64,000 nucleotides of DNA from Mycosarcoma maydis (lineage: Eukaryota; Basidiomycota; Ustilaginomycetes; Ustilaginales). This document shows, one piece after another, positions 31,242-42,244 of this stretch (positions are counted from its first letter, which is position 1; every line of letters starts with the position of its first letter). Location: NCBI RefSeq assembly GCF_000328475.2, contig NC_026480.1, forward strand, positions 434,001 to 498,000, read 5' to 3'. The notes beneath the pieces are model-generated. The model was not told where the DNA came from and made no database searches. It saw only the letters and a list, made by a program, of their open reading frames with translations. The translations under genes were made by a program, and so were the position numbers.

Positions 31242-31995
31242 TGTTAGAATATCTACGATTGGCTGTTTAGTCTGATCGCCCACAATCATGCGAACCCTTG
31301 CAGTAACCTAACCGGTATACACGAGTGACCGGACGGGAACGAGTAGGTGTCTCAGTACGCGCGCCATACGCGCGCGACACGCACTCAGTACACCAGCGGT
31401 ACGTCCGCGGTACGCGTGCGATACACTCGCAGTACGCGCGCCATACGCGCGCGACACGCGCTCAATGCACCCGCAGTACGACCGCGGTACGCGTGCGATA
31501 CACTCGCAGTACGCGCGCCATACGCGCGCGACACGCGCTCAATGCACCCGCAGTACGACCGCGGTACGCGCGCAAGTATAGTAACTCGCCAGAGTTTCCC
31601 CGCTTCACAACATAGCGCTGGTAGCGAGAAGCCCAGAGTAGATTCACACAAGTCGCTGGACGACTGTGGGAACACGCCGTTGGCTACAGACTCGTACCAA
31701 GTGGAAGAACCTGAGGGAGAACAGACTCATGCATCTGGCCAGTTGTGGCCACAGCTAGTCAGTTGTATGAGGAGCTGACGTATAGGGAGAAGCTCATGTA
31801 GGATACTCCAGTCGACTCATGTACATAAATACAGAGGGAACGCTCACACTTTGTAGTTAGTCCCTCGTCCAATTCACACTATCCAAATACATCCCAAACC
31901 ATTCTCGACCCTACTCAGTCCCAACTCGCCTCTCTAAGGAAAGGGAGACTTCGATCATCCAGCGCCCGCTAAGGATTCACCGCGAATATTGAATA
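31242..31995 (+). repeat. Copia LTR 3 (3' LTR, block A)
   Basis: 754 bp, almost identical to LTR 1, with a few extra bases near its start. Followed by CGTCT, the same five bases that precede LTR 1. Confidence 0.9.
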
Positions 31996-32667
31996 CGTCT
32001 GCGGTACGCGTGCGATACACTCTCAGTACGCGCGCTATACGCGCGCGACACGCACTCAGTACACCAGCGGTACGTCCGCGGTACGCGTGCGATACACTCG
32101 CAGCACGCGCGCCATACGCGCGCGACACGCACTCAGTACACCAGCGGTACGTCCGCGGTACGCGTGCGATACACTCGCAGTACGCGCGCCATACGCGCGC
32201 GACACGCGCTCAATGCACCCGCAGTACGACCGCGGTACGCGCGCAAGTATAGTAACTCGCCAGAGTTCTCCCACTTCACAACATAGCGCCGGTAGCAAGA
32301 AGCCCAGAAGTAGATTCACACAAGTCGCTGGACGACTGTGGGAACACGCCGTTGGCTACAGACTCGTACCAAGTGGAAGAACCTGAGGGAGAACAGACTC
32401 ATGCATCTGGCCAGTTGTGGCCACAGCTAGTCAGTTGTATGAGGAGCTGACGTATAGGGAGAAGCTCATGTAGGATACTCCAGTCGACTCATGTACATAA
32501 ATACAGAGGGAACGCTCACACTTTGTAGTTAGTCCCTTGTCCAATTCACACTATCCAAATACATCCCAAACCATTCTCGACCCTACTCAGTCCCAACTCG
32601 CCTCTCTAAGGAAAGGGAGACTTCGATCATCCAGCGCCCGCTAAGGATTCACCGAGAATATTGAATA
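31996..32667 (+). repeat. Older copia LTR, 3' portion (interrupted)
   Basis: Continuation of the LTR begun at 20640: more minisatellite units, the conserved 3' region and an end at GAGAATATTGAATA. It is slightly more diverged than the young LTRs (GTTCTCCCACTTC, GTAGCAAGAAGCCCAGAAG). It abuts the left terminal repeat of the second pogo element. Confidence 0.82.
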
Positions 32668-32668
32668 T

Positions 32669-34795
32669 AAACGGCTCAGGTACATTCACGATTAACGATT
32701 CAATCGTGAATGATCATATACGATGCGTGATTAAATATTTTGTAAAAAAAAGTCTACGTGTACAAAGGATCATCTCAAAAATTTTAAGCTATCTGAAGAG
32801 GTCAATCTCATCACTAATGTACTCTGCAGCTTCCGGAGAGTGTTCTGCCCAAACATTCGAGCCGCCAAGGTCTCGGATGACTTCCTCCATGAGTGCTCCT
32901 CCTCCTCGGGTCCATTCATACTGTAGACTCTCTCCTGAGCTGGGATACAGACCCACCCTGATGTCTGAGCCTATGACAACATCCAAAGGTGATGGCGATG
33001 GTGATGGACAACGAGCCCTAGCTCGTTTCTTGCCCTTTGCCTTACGTTTTGGGGGCATCTTGGCGGCTTATTTTGCGTGCAACCGCGTCCCTAATTTCTT
33101 GACTGTTGATGATGCGCGCCTGAGCAATGCGGGTTTGATCGCCGGGGGTTCTAACTTGTCTATACTTAGTATAGACCTGTAGATCTTCAACCTGCCGACG
33201 CAAAAGAATGGCTTCATCATGAAATCGACCTGCTGCCTTCACCATTCGTGATTTTGGACCAAAGATGACAAGATTCACGATTCGCGTGTAGGACGCTCTG
33301 CTGAGCGGATCTGACTTGCCATCGCTACTCGTGACTACTTGCCTCGAATTCCTCGGAGTTTGTGGTGCTGACCTCGTGATGTGATTCTCCGGAGTTATAT
33401 CTCTCTGTGGGAGCCTGGCTAATACGGGAGCAGCGGTAACAATATCACAAAAGCCGACTGATTTGAACGCGGCCTTTCCAGCTCTTGTTGTGATGGTCTC
33501 GTTTCGGATTAGCGTAAACTTGCAGGAACTGAGGTTTGGTAACCGAAAGGCTGCTGCTTGCTAGCGACAAGATCTCGTCGCTATACCTCTTCTTCAATGG
33601 ACCAAAATGGACCAAAAACGGATACGTCCAATGGCTGAAGGAGATGTGTGGTGTGCGGGGGAAAGCAGAACAGAATCGTGAATGATGTTATTCTGTTCTG
33701 CAAACTCGGCAAACTCGATGCTGAGATGCGAGTCACAGTTGTGGCCGTCCAGAAGCAAGAGGCGCTTTTGATTTGCGTCTTGAGGCCCCGTGTAAGGTTC
33801 AAAACAGCCTTGTAGCCACTTGAGTCCAATGTGTCTATCGGTCCACCCATTTTTTGACACAGCAAAATGCCAATTGTCGGGGATATTCTGCTCCCGGAAC
33901 CATCCGTACATATGTGCTTGACCTTTCATAACGCATCGGAGGAGGTATGGTCTGGCAACCAATACACTCTATAACCGTAGCACTTCTCGTTGGCCTGGTT
34001 GAGTCTTGAATGCCGTGCTTTTCTTGTCTGTCTTGTGAACGAACGAAGCCAGTCTCGTCCGTGTAGGTATTGTGGAGAGAAATAGCATTGTCTTCGATCG
34101 TTCTCTTCAGGAGGTCATGGTGAGCATCAATGACGGTCTTGTTCGAAACCCTTTGCTCTTGCGTGGTCTATACTCCGGCTGAAACAGGATTGAACCGCCG
34201 GATGGCGATAAAGGAACCCCCGAACCCATCTCCTGCTGACATCTAGATCGCTGTCATCGACGTTTTGATTCTGGTTTGCACGGTAGAACGCTGTGGCGCG
34301 GTCAGTCAAGTGCTTGTAAGTGATGAGGAACCCTTGAGCTGACATAGACTCGATATAGTGCTCAAGCAAGCATTCCTGTGATGTGGTGAGAAGTTGTCGG
34401 TGCGTATGTGCTTCCTGACGTGGCAGCATAACTTTCATACGCATCCGGAGGGCTGTATATGGAATACCATGTTGTTGAGAGGCTTTGCCGATGGAGGGGA
34501 TAGTTCCAGAATGAAGATCCTGGATTACCTCCTCAATCTTAGAATTCTCCACCGCCCGTTCGGCTCGGAAAGAGATTCTTTCAGCCTTGTACAGTTGCTT
34601 TGGCATACTGAGAACGGTTCTAGATGTTAAGAAAAATTGGATGGTATGGTGATGGTGATTTGAAAGGAGGATGGGGGAATCATAGGGAACCAGGACATGC
34701 TTGCTTCATACTGTGCTGACGCGTTGGAAAACGCGTTGCGACGCGTAACTGCTCAACTAGGTCTCTGAGCCGTTAATGTAGTACCTGAGCCGGTA
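32669..34795 (-). mobile_element. Second pogo-like DNA transposon, decayed
   Basis: About 2.1 kb, the normal size for pogo elements. Inverted ends: CGGCTCAGGTAC at 32672-32683 and GTACCTGAGCCG at 34781-34792, with TA dinucleotides just outside both. The right end has a second nearby copy (TCTGAGCCGTTAA, 34764-34776). The minus-strand transposase inside is broken. Confidence 0.7.
32789..34606 (-). pseudogene. Pogo-family transposase pseudogene
   Basis: Read from 34606 downwards. The frame 34127-34606 has the psq-type helix-turn-helix (IEEVIQDLHSGTIPSIGKASQQHG) and the Tc5/CENP-B region (VSRRWVRGFLYRHPAVQSCF). After a shift come the first acidic motif (TDETGF, near 34050), then WHFAVSKNGWTDRH and RLLLLDGHNCDSHLS (33594-33962), then in another frame FPPHTTHLLQPLDVSVFGPF, the last catalytic motif. 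The C-terminal part follows in pieces (YSDEILSLASSSLSVTKPQF, then EAILLRRQVEDLQVYTKYRQ, a short coiled coil, and a Lys/Arg-rich end). At least four shifts and several stops are present. It is related to but clearly different from the transposase at 13062-14854. Confidence 0.82.
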
Positions 34796-35046
34796 ATAGA
34801 CCAAACACGTTATGTCATGATCGCTGCTAGGCGCATTTGTCACAGAAGATCATTGCACCCTCGTTGCCTTACGGGTTGCAAGCAAGTCATAAGTCGACGC
34901 GGTAAGTTAGACCGTAGAGCCAGGTTCGACAGCGTTTCCAAACTTCCATGTCTGGGTGCCGGAATGAGCGAAGTATGAGTAAGCCGCGAGCCCTTCCTCA
35001 GCATACACCCGTCTCGAGGTATCTGACTCGTGACTAGAGCGCAGTA
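34796..35046. other. Spacer between pogo element and foldback element
   Basis: No gene. Unique-looking sequence with one CTCGTGACTAGAG near 35026. Confidence 0.45.
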
Positions 35047-35073
35047 ATCACGTCGTAAAAAAAGGAAAAAGTC
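35047..35073 (+). repeat. Left arm of foldback element, copy 2 (interrupted by copia)
   Basis: AATCACGTCGTAAAAAAAGG then AAAAAGTC. It matches the reverse complement of 46240-46265 (AATCATATCGTGAAAAAAGG). The element continues at 46091 after the copia block; AAGTC is present on both sides as target duplication. Confidence 0.7.
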
Positions 35074-35827
35074 TGTTAGAATATCTACGATTGGCGTTTA
35101 GTCTGATCGCCCACAATCATGCAACCCTTGCAGTAACCTAACCGGTATACACGAGTGACCGGACGGGAACGAGTAGGTGTCTCAGTACGCGCGCCATACG
35201 CGCGCGACACGCACTCAGTACACCAGCGGTACGTCCGCGGTACGCGTGCGATACACTCGCAGTACGCGCGCCATACGCGCGCGACACGCGCTCAATGCAC
35301 CCGCAGTACGACCGCGGTACGCGTGCGATACACTCGCAGTACGCGCGCCATACGCGCGCGACACGCGCTCAATGCACCCGCAGTACGACCGCGGTACGCG
35401 CGCAAGTATAGTAACTCGCCAGAGTTTCCCCGCTTCACAACATAGCGCTGGTAGCGAGAAGCCCAGAGTAGATTCACACAAGTCGCTGGACGACTGTGGG
35501 AACACGCCGTTGGCTACAGACTCGTACCAAGTGGAAGAACCTGAGGGAGAACAGACTCATGCATCTGGCCAGTTGTGGCCACAGCTAGTCAGTTGTATGA
35601 GGAGCTGACGTATAGGGAGAAGCTCATGTAGGATACTCCAGTCGACTCATGTACATAAATACAGAGGGAACGCTCACACTTTGTAGTTAGTCCCTCGTCC
35701 AATTCACACTATCCAAATACATCCCAAACCATTCTCGACCCTACTCAGTCCCAACTCGCCTCTCTAAGGAAAGGGAGACTTCGATCATCCAGCGCCCCGC
35801 TAAGGATTCACCGCGAATATTGAAATA
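35074..35827 (+). repeat. Copia LTR 5 (5' LTR, block B)
   Basis: 754 bp, near-identical to LTR 1, with an extra C in CGCCCCGC and an extra A in the terminal TTGAAATA. Preceded by AAGTC. Confidence 0.9.
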
Positions 35828-35839
35828 GGTTATGAGCCC
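35828..35839 (+). other. Primer binding site of copy B
   Basis: GGTTATGAGCCC, identical to copy A. The gag ATG is at 35832-35834; one extra G after the site puts the rest of gag out of frame in this copy. Confidence 0.72.
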
Positions 35840-36787
35840 GAATCAATGATCAAGACCTTGCCGTTCTCCTCTATGAGGGTTGGGACTACCCAAACGGCTG
35901 ATGTCCTCGGAGGACTACTTCGAATGGGCGACCTCGGATGCAAATGTCCTTTCGTGCAAAACGCGAACTTATGGTTCATCATCGAGGGACGACTCGTCAA
36001 ACCCGAGGAACATCTGGGTGAGGGAGACCTTAAGGAAGTGAAGCTCGGCAACAAATTCCCTACTAAGGATATCGCCGAGTACTATCGAGCTGACGTGGAA
36101 GCACGCAGCATACTCCTCAACTCCCTTGGACCCGCCCAGCAAGCCCTGGTCGATACGTCAACTACTGCTCGAAAAGTCTGGGAGAAACTTCGCGAGAACT
36201 ACGCGCAGAACGTTGCTCAGCAGATTGCTTCACTCGAAGCGCAGTTGGCGAACCTCTACCAAGGAGATGACAAGATCAACGTCTACTCCTACAAGTTGGA
36301 GACTATCTGCAGGAAACTTGACCACGTGGATGCTCCGGTTAGCGGACTTCGCAAACTGAGAACCTTTCTGCGTGGCCTCGGTCCCCAGCACGATGTCTGG
36401 CGAAAGATCTTCTACTTCAACACTCGTCTCTTCTTCCAGAAGGAAGGAGATTCCGACGAAACAGCCAACAAGAAGGCCCTGGAAGACTACGAAATTGCCG
36501 TCAGCACGATTATGGCTGAAGAAGCCGAGCAAAAGTCTTTCCGGCGCCAATACCCAGCTCGGGCCATGCAAGCCCAGTCGCAGCCTGTCAAAAAGGGCAA
36601 AGACAAATTCTGCACTAACTCGCAAGAGGGATAACCATAACCTCGAAGACTACTTCATGGAAGGAGGTCCCCAAACACAAGGATCGCACCGAGAAGCAAA
36701 AGCAGAAGAAAACCAAGAAAGTGACGGGAAACCTGGCACAAGTCGACTCCGACGAGATGAATCTGTGTCTCCACGTGTCCACACCCG
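35832..36787 (+). pseudogene. Copia Gag, copy B, frameshifted
   Basis: Same protein as copy A Gag. Extra bases near 35840, 35863, 35882 and 35937 break the first 40 codons; from about 35975 the frame is clean to the zinc knuckle, where an inserted C (AACTCGCAAGAGG near 36620) causes a stop. The knuckle in the shifted frame again has Tyr at the fourth ligand position. Confidence 0.82.
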
Positions 36788-39700
36788 ATGACATACGTCG
36801 CTCCCCAAAATGAAACCTGGATCATTGACTCTGGCGCAAGCCGACACATGACCGGCGACAAGACCCTCTTCTCGACGTACGGACCATCTCCTGTCCAGGA
36901 GGTATTCGTCGCTGACAACAGAGGAGTTCCGGTTGCTGGCATGGGCAACGTCAGACTGGTGATGAGTAACTCGAAGGGATCGCGGAAGTCGATTACACTT
37001 CAAGATGTCCTCCACGTTCCAGGACTTGGGAACAATCTCTTCTCTACACCACAGGTGCAACGCCTCGGTGGAAGCATCAACTTCACCAAGAAAACGGTCG
37101 AAATCTTCGACAAAAAGGGTCGACTGGCCCTGAGGGGCAAACGCCGTGGAGATGTGAACTACCTGCTAGTGGAAGGAACTACCACCGCAGTAGCCAAACT
37201 CGTTACTAGCGAGAAAGCCTTGGACCAAGCCAAACTCTGGCACCAACGGCTAGGCCACCTCCACATGCAGGCCACGCTCAAGACAGCATCGCTTACCGAC
37301 GGCATGAACCTAAAGGCTATGTCGGGCCCCTCTGTCGGGAACAACTGCGAAACCTGCATCAAGTCGAAGCATAGGCACGCACCGATCAAGAGCCGTGGAC
37401 CCAAGACAACTCGACCACTCGAGCTAGTTCACATGGATCTTGCGGGGCCTCTGCCGGAAGGCTTATCCAAAGAGAAATATTACCTACTCATGGTGGACGA
37501 TTGCACGGAGATACTGCTTCGGGGCGGCACTGATCTATAAGTCATCAGCCTTCCAAGCATTCCGAACCATCGATCGATGGACCTCAAACGCAACTGGGAA
37601 AGCGTATCTGCCGAGTCCGAACGGGACAATGGTGGGTGAATTCTTGAGCAGAGAGTTCTCGAACTACCTCAATCACCGAGGTATAGGACGAGAGGTCACT
37701 CCAAGATTCACACCACAATCCAACGGTCTCGTGGAGCGCACTAACCAGATTGTCAAGGATTATATTCGGTGCATGCTAGAAGAAGCAAACTTGACTACCC
37801 AGTACTGGCCATTCGCCTTCAGTCACGGGCTGAAGCTTCGAAACATGTCGGCCACCAGCACGGATTCTTCCAAGACACCTCATGAAGGAATGCATGGCAA
37901 ACGCCAGGATCTTCAAGGCCTCCGGGTCTTTGGGTGTAAAGCATGGGCACGCGTACCTGACGAACTCCGCAAATCCCTGGATCCCAAGTCTGTTGAATGC
38001 ATACACCTGGGACATGTTAGCAATAACCACCCTTACATATACAGACTCATGGACGTAGAAACCGGCCAGATCTTCACAAGTCGGCACGTCATCTTCCGGG
38101 AGAACGAGCGGATTCGGCGAAAATCTGAAGCCCCCTTCGAGGAACTTTCAGATGATGAAACTGGAACCACGGGAAACAATCTCCCGAGGCCAGGATTACC
38201 GGCCCCGGTCCGCTCATCGCTGAACATCCCAAGGACTTCCCCATCGTCCGAAGAACCCAGTCAACCAGTGGGAGCCACCAACTACCCTCATCTCGCCTCA
38301 ATAGAGGAAGCGCAATTAGCAGATACTACCGAGAGCGGTGATTCACTGGAGAGTCCAACTCAACAACTTGTTCCTTCAGCAGAATCCACAGATGACGAAT
38401 TCCATGAACCGATCAACCTTATTCCCTCAAGAAGGCGACCTCAAGACATCCGAGGCCGGGACTCCCCATCGCGGCATCAAGAAATAGATGACGAGTCCGA
38501 TGACTCTCTCGCTCTTCTCCCGACTCCTCACCAAACAGTGGGAGGAGATACAACAACAGTGGGAGATACAAGAACAGTGGGAGACAAAAACAACGCAAAC
38601 GAGAGCACGGGTGACGAGTCACGTTACAACCTTAGGGCAAGGCCCCACAGACTTGGCGATTACGCCCGGCACGTGACAACAAATCTTTCAAAGCCACCGG
38701 TCCCACCCTGAAACAAGCTCGCATGCGCGCCGACTGGCCCCTATGGGAAGGTGCCATCCAGGCAGAACTCAAAAGTCATGAATCCAACAAGACTTGGACC
38801 CTCGTAGACCACCCACAAAACAAAGCCACCAATGTGGTCAGCTGCAAATGGGTATTCGCCATCAAGAAAAAGGCCGATGGATCTCTCGACAAATACAAGG
38901 CACGACTAGTCGCACGAGGCTTCACACAGCGATACGGATACGACTACGACGAAACCTTCTCTCCAGTAGTAAAGGCCACCACGTTACGCATCCTCATCGG
39001 CCTCGCCGCGGCATTCGACTGGAAGATTGTTCATTGGGACGCAGTCACTGCTTTCTTAAACGGACGCCTATCGGCAGAAGTATACATGACGATGCCTCCC
39101 GGTCACGAAGTACCCGGGAAGGTCTGCTTCCTGAACAAAGCCATCTACGGTCTCAAGCAAGCCGGCCGCGAATGGTACCTCTTTCGCTACGAAGGTATCT
39201 CGAACAGCTCGGATTCACGAAACTGCAAGAAGACCACTGCCTCTTTCATTCCAAGAAGGCCGGACGACAGATCTTACTTGCATTATACGTCGATGACCTC
39301 GTCGCTGCGTCACCAAAAGCATCGGAACTCGCCTGGCTCCACACCGAAATCCAAACTCATTTTAAAATCACAGATCAGGGCGATTTATCTTCTGTGCTCA
39401 ACGTCAGCGTGTCGAAATCTACCAATTCCACTTCCCTAGGCCAACCCTGGTTACATCCAAAAGATCCTCGATCGTTTCCAGATGCTCGAAGCGAAACCCG
39501 CCTTCACACCATTACCCGCCACTGGCATTGCTCATCCCGAAAACCCCGAGCACTGCTCCGTCGCGGACAAGGAACTCTTCCAACAGCTCGTAGGCTCTGT
39601 CAACTACCTGGCTTGCTACACTCGACCAGATGTGGCATACGCGGATACAAGCTCTCAGCCGCTATTTAGCTCAACCGACGATCCACGCACTCTCTGCTGG

Positions 39701-40342
39701 AAAACACCCTTCTCCGTTACCTCAAGACTACGCAGGACTATCGCCTCCGGTTCCCCAAACTAGCGAGTGGGAGGAATCTGACCCTAGAGGTCTTCACGGA
39801 CGCTGATTTTGCAAACCAGAAGGCGATTTACTCTCCCAATCGAAGAGTTAACCACCAAAAACAAGATCGTCATACCGGTCGACACAACAAACACCCCTCG
39901 CAAAAGCGTCACAGGAATGATCTTCCTAATGAACGGTTCCCCAATCAGCTGGCTATCCAACACAACAACCTATCATCGCAACCTCAACACAAATGGCTGA
40001 ATATATCGCGGCCGCGGAAGGCGCGAAAGAAGCGTTGTGGATCAGAAGCCTGTGTCATCCCTCAACTTCCCAGGAAAAGAAGCAAAACCGCACAACAGCC
40101 CTTATAAGGCAGCGAGCCAGCTATGCAAGAACCCGGAACTTCACAAGGCTACAAAGCACATCGACATCATCTACCACAAGATACGCGAATTGGCCGCCGT
40201 CGGTGTTATCAACATCGAATATACCGAGTCAGGGGAGCAACGAGCGGATGCGCTCACAAAGACGCTCAACCGTCAGCAGATCGAAAAGTTCTGCAAGGAG
40301 ATTGGCCTGAAAGACAGGTCCAACGAGAAATCCTCTCAATAA
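36788..40342 (+). pseudogene. Copia Pol, copy B, frameshifted
   Basis: The best copy for the N-terminal half. Frame 36788-37540 holds the protease (WIIDSGASRHMTGDKTLF), the mobile pre-integrase region (LWHQRLGHLHMQATLK, NNCETCIKSKH) and the start of the integrase core (LELVHMDLAGPLPEG). Frame 37440-38711 holds the rest of integrase (VTPRFTPQSNGLVERTNQIV is intact; the DNGGEF motif is spoiled by one extra G near 37635) and the acidic linker. Frame 38723-39439 is reverse transcriptase up to IYGLKQAGREWY, then a shift near 39185; the YVDD segment lies at about 39285-39296. RNase H follows with more shifts, and a patch near 40050-40125 differs by many substitutions from the other copies, unlike the rest of the element. 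Confidence 0.86.
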
Positions 40343-40983
40343 ACTCCATGACGGAAACATCTGCCTTTCACAACCTTCAATTCGCCGTCGCTGAACGCGT
40401 GCGAAAACTAGGCAGATCGATACAACAGAAAGCCTGTTGGCCGCAGCTTTCGACCTGATGGGTTTGGATCATCCAAAGAAGGTCCCATCAAGGTTCAAGG
40501 ACTTGCAAAAGGACTGGAAACCCAACTGACACAGTGGTATCCACAAAAGTCACCATGCACACTTCCTGATTCTCCCTCCACTGGAGGATAACGAGAACGA
40601 ATACATGATGTATTCAGGGAACAAAACCTCACGCGTCGCCAAAAACGAGCTGTGAAAGTTCCCAAATCACGAGCATCACGTAGGTTTCCCAGGACCATGG
40701 AGCAGTCAAGTAGTCAACAAAAGCTCACCGAACGAAGCTTTCAACGAGGGCCCACCTAGAGGAAAGATTCGCTGGAAAGAGCCGCAGCGCACCTCAAATG
40801 CCCCAGACACTTACACTTCGATCCGTAAGAGGACACGGCGCACACACCTTCCAAACTTGGACGGGAAAGTTTTACGCCGCACACATCAAGACAGAGAGCA
40901 ACATGGCGCGATCCCCACCGAGTGGGAGCGTCAGTGTCTCTGCGATTCATGATTTGGGCACTCAAACACCATTCGAGTGGGAG
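40343..40983 (+). other. Copia 3' internal region, copy B
   Basis: Non-coding as written; the third-ORF frame is broken. Ends in GAGTGGGAG before LTR 6. Confidence 0.55.
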
Positions 40984-41737
40984 TGTTAGAATATCTACGA
41001 TTGGCGTTTAGTCTGATCGCCCACAATCATGCAACCCTTGCAGTAACCTAACCGGTATACACGAGTGACCGGACGGGAACGAGTAGGTGTCTCAGTACGC
41101 GCGCCATACGCGCGCGACACGCACTCAGTACACCAGCGGTACGTCCGCGGTACGCGTGCGATACACTCGCAGTACGCGCGCCATACGCGCGCGACACGCG
41201 CTCAATGCACCCGCAGTACGACCGCGGTACGCGTGCGATACACTCGCAGTACGCGCGCCATACGCGCGCGACACGCGCTCAATGCACCCGCAGTACGACC
41301 GCGGTACGCGCGCAAGTATAGTAACTCGCCAGAGTTTCCCCGCTTCACAACATAGCGCTGGTAGCGAGAAGCCCAGAGTAGATTCACACAAGTCGCTGGA
41401 CGACTGTGGGAACACGCACGTTGGCTACAGACTCGTACCAAGTGGAAGAAGCCTGAGGGAGAACAGACTCATGCATCTGGCCAGTTGTGGCCACAGCTAG
41501 TCAGTTGTATGAGGAGCTGACGTATAGGGAGAAGCTCATGTAGGATACTCCAGTCGACTCATGTACATAAATACAGAGGGAACGCTCACACTTTGTAGTT
41601 AGTCCCTTGTCCAATTCACACTATCCAAATACATCCCAAACCATTCTCGACCCCACTCAGTCCCAACTCGCCTCTCTAAGGAAAGGGAGACTTCGATCAT
41701 CCAGCGCCCGCTAAGGATTCACCGCGAATATTGAATA
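40984..41737 (+). repeat. Copia LTR 6 (block B)
   Basis: Near-identical to the others. Followed immediately by the same foreign sequence (GCTGAGTGATGCGG) as LTR 2. Confidence 0.9.
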
Positions 41738-42144
41738 GCTGAGTGATGCGGACGATGGAAGAGTCACGAGTATAGTAGTCGTCGTAGAAACCAAACCAAG
41801 GAGACTCGAGGTATGAGGGATTGTCGTCACCTAACTCTGAGACTTTGTTAGAGACCTTTGTGTCTGTATCTGCGCTGGCGTCCCCCTCGGCCATTGCCTC
41901 GTCCGACTGTCCCTCGAGGTCAGAACGAATTGCATCCAGGTCGATGACGATTTCGCCGGCCCCCTGAATTTAGACATCATCCCGTCCCATTCCAGATGGA
42001 AAGTAGAATCCCCATTGTCAGTCGAAAGCGGGGTGATTGCGAGCTGTCGAGAGTAGGCCGAAGGTGTGGGGACAGGATCATCGTCGTCAGCAGAACTGGA
42101 TGAGTCTGTACTCGACGGTAGCCAGCAATACAAGCGTAAAAAAG
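41738..42144 (-). pseudogene. Second copy of the foreign copia fragment
   Basis: Matches 27473-27880 with two single-base length differences (CCAAGGAGAC versus CCAAGGGAGAC; CTCGAGGTC versus CTCGAAGGTC). Ends at the N gap. Confidence 0.7.
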
Positions 42145-42244
42145 NNNNNNNNNNNNNNNNNNNNNNNNNNNNNNNNNNNNNNNNNNNNNNNNNNNNNNNN
42201 NNNNNNNNNNNNNNNNNNNNNNNNNNNNNNNNNNNNNNNNNNNN
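42145..42244. other. Assembly gap (100 N)
   Basis: Same relative position as the gap at 28535: inside the foreign fragment, before a partial pol. Confidence 0.99.

Larger units (their letters stand above)
20815..31995 (+). mobile_element. Ty1/copia-like LTR retrotransposon block A
   Basis: As assembled: LTR (20815-21568), gag-pol (to 26078), 3' non-coding, LTR (26721-27472), foreign minus-strand copia fragment (27473-28534), 100-N gap, partial pol (28635-30596), 133-codon ORF, LTR (31242-31995). Domain order protease, integrase, reverse transcriptase, RNase H places it in Ty1/copia (Pseudoviridae). The outer flanks share CGTCT (20809-20813 and 31996-32000), as expected for a single insertion; the 5' side has one extra A before TGTTAG. 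I infer one ~6.7-kb element here, with the middle LTR plus foreign fragment added by mis-assembly (see findings). LTR copies are nearly identical, so the insertion is young. Confidence 0.85.

Noticed and set aside
33042..33278. Small separate gene on the minus strand
   Set aside because: It continues the C-terminal part of the decayed pogo transposase, with a short coiled coil typical of that tail.
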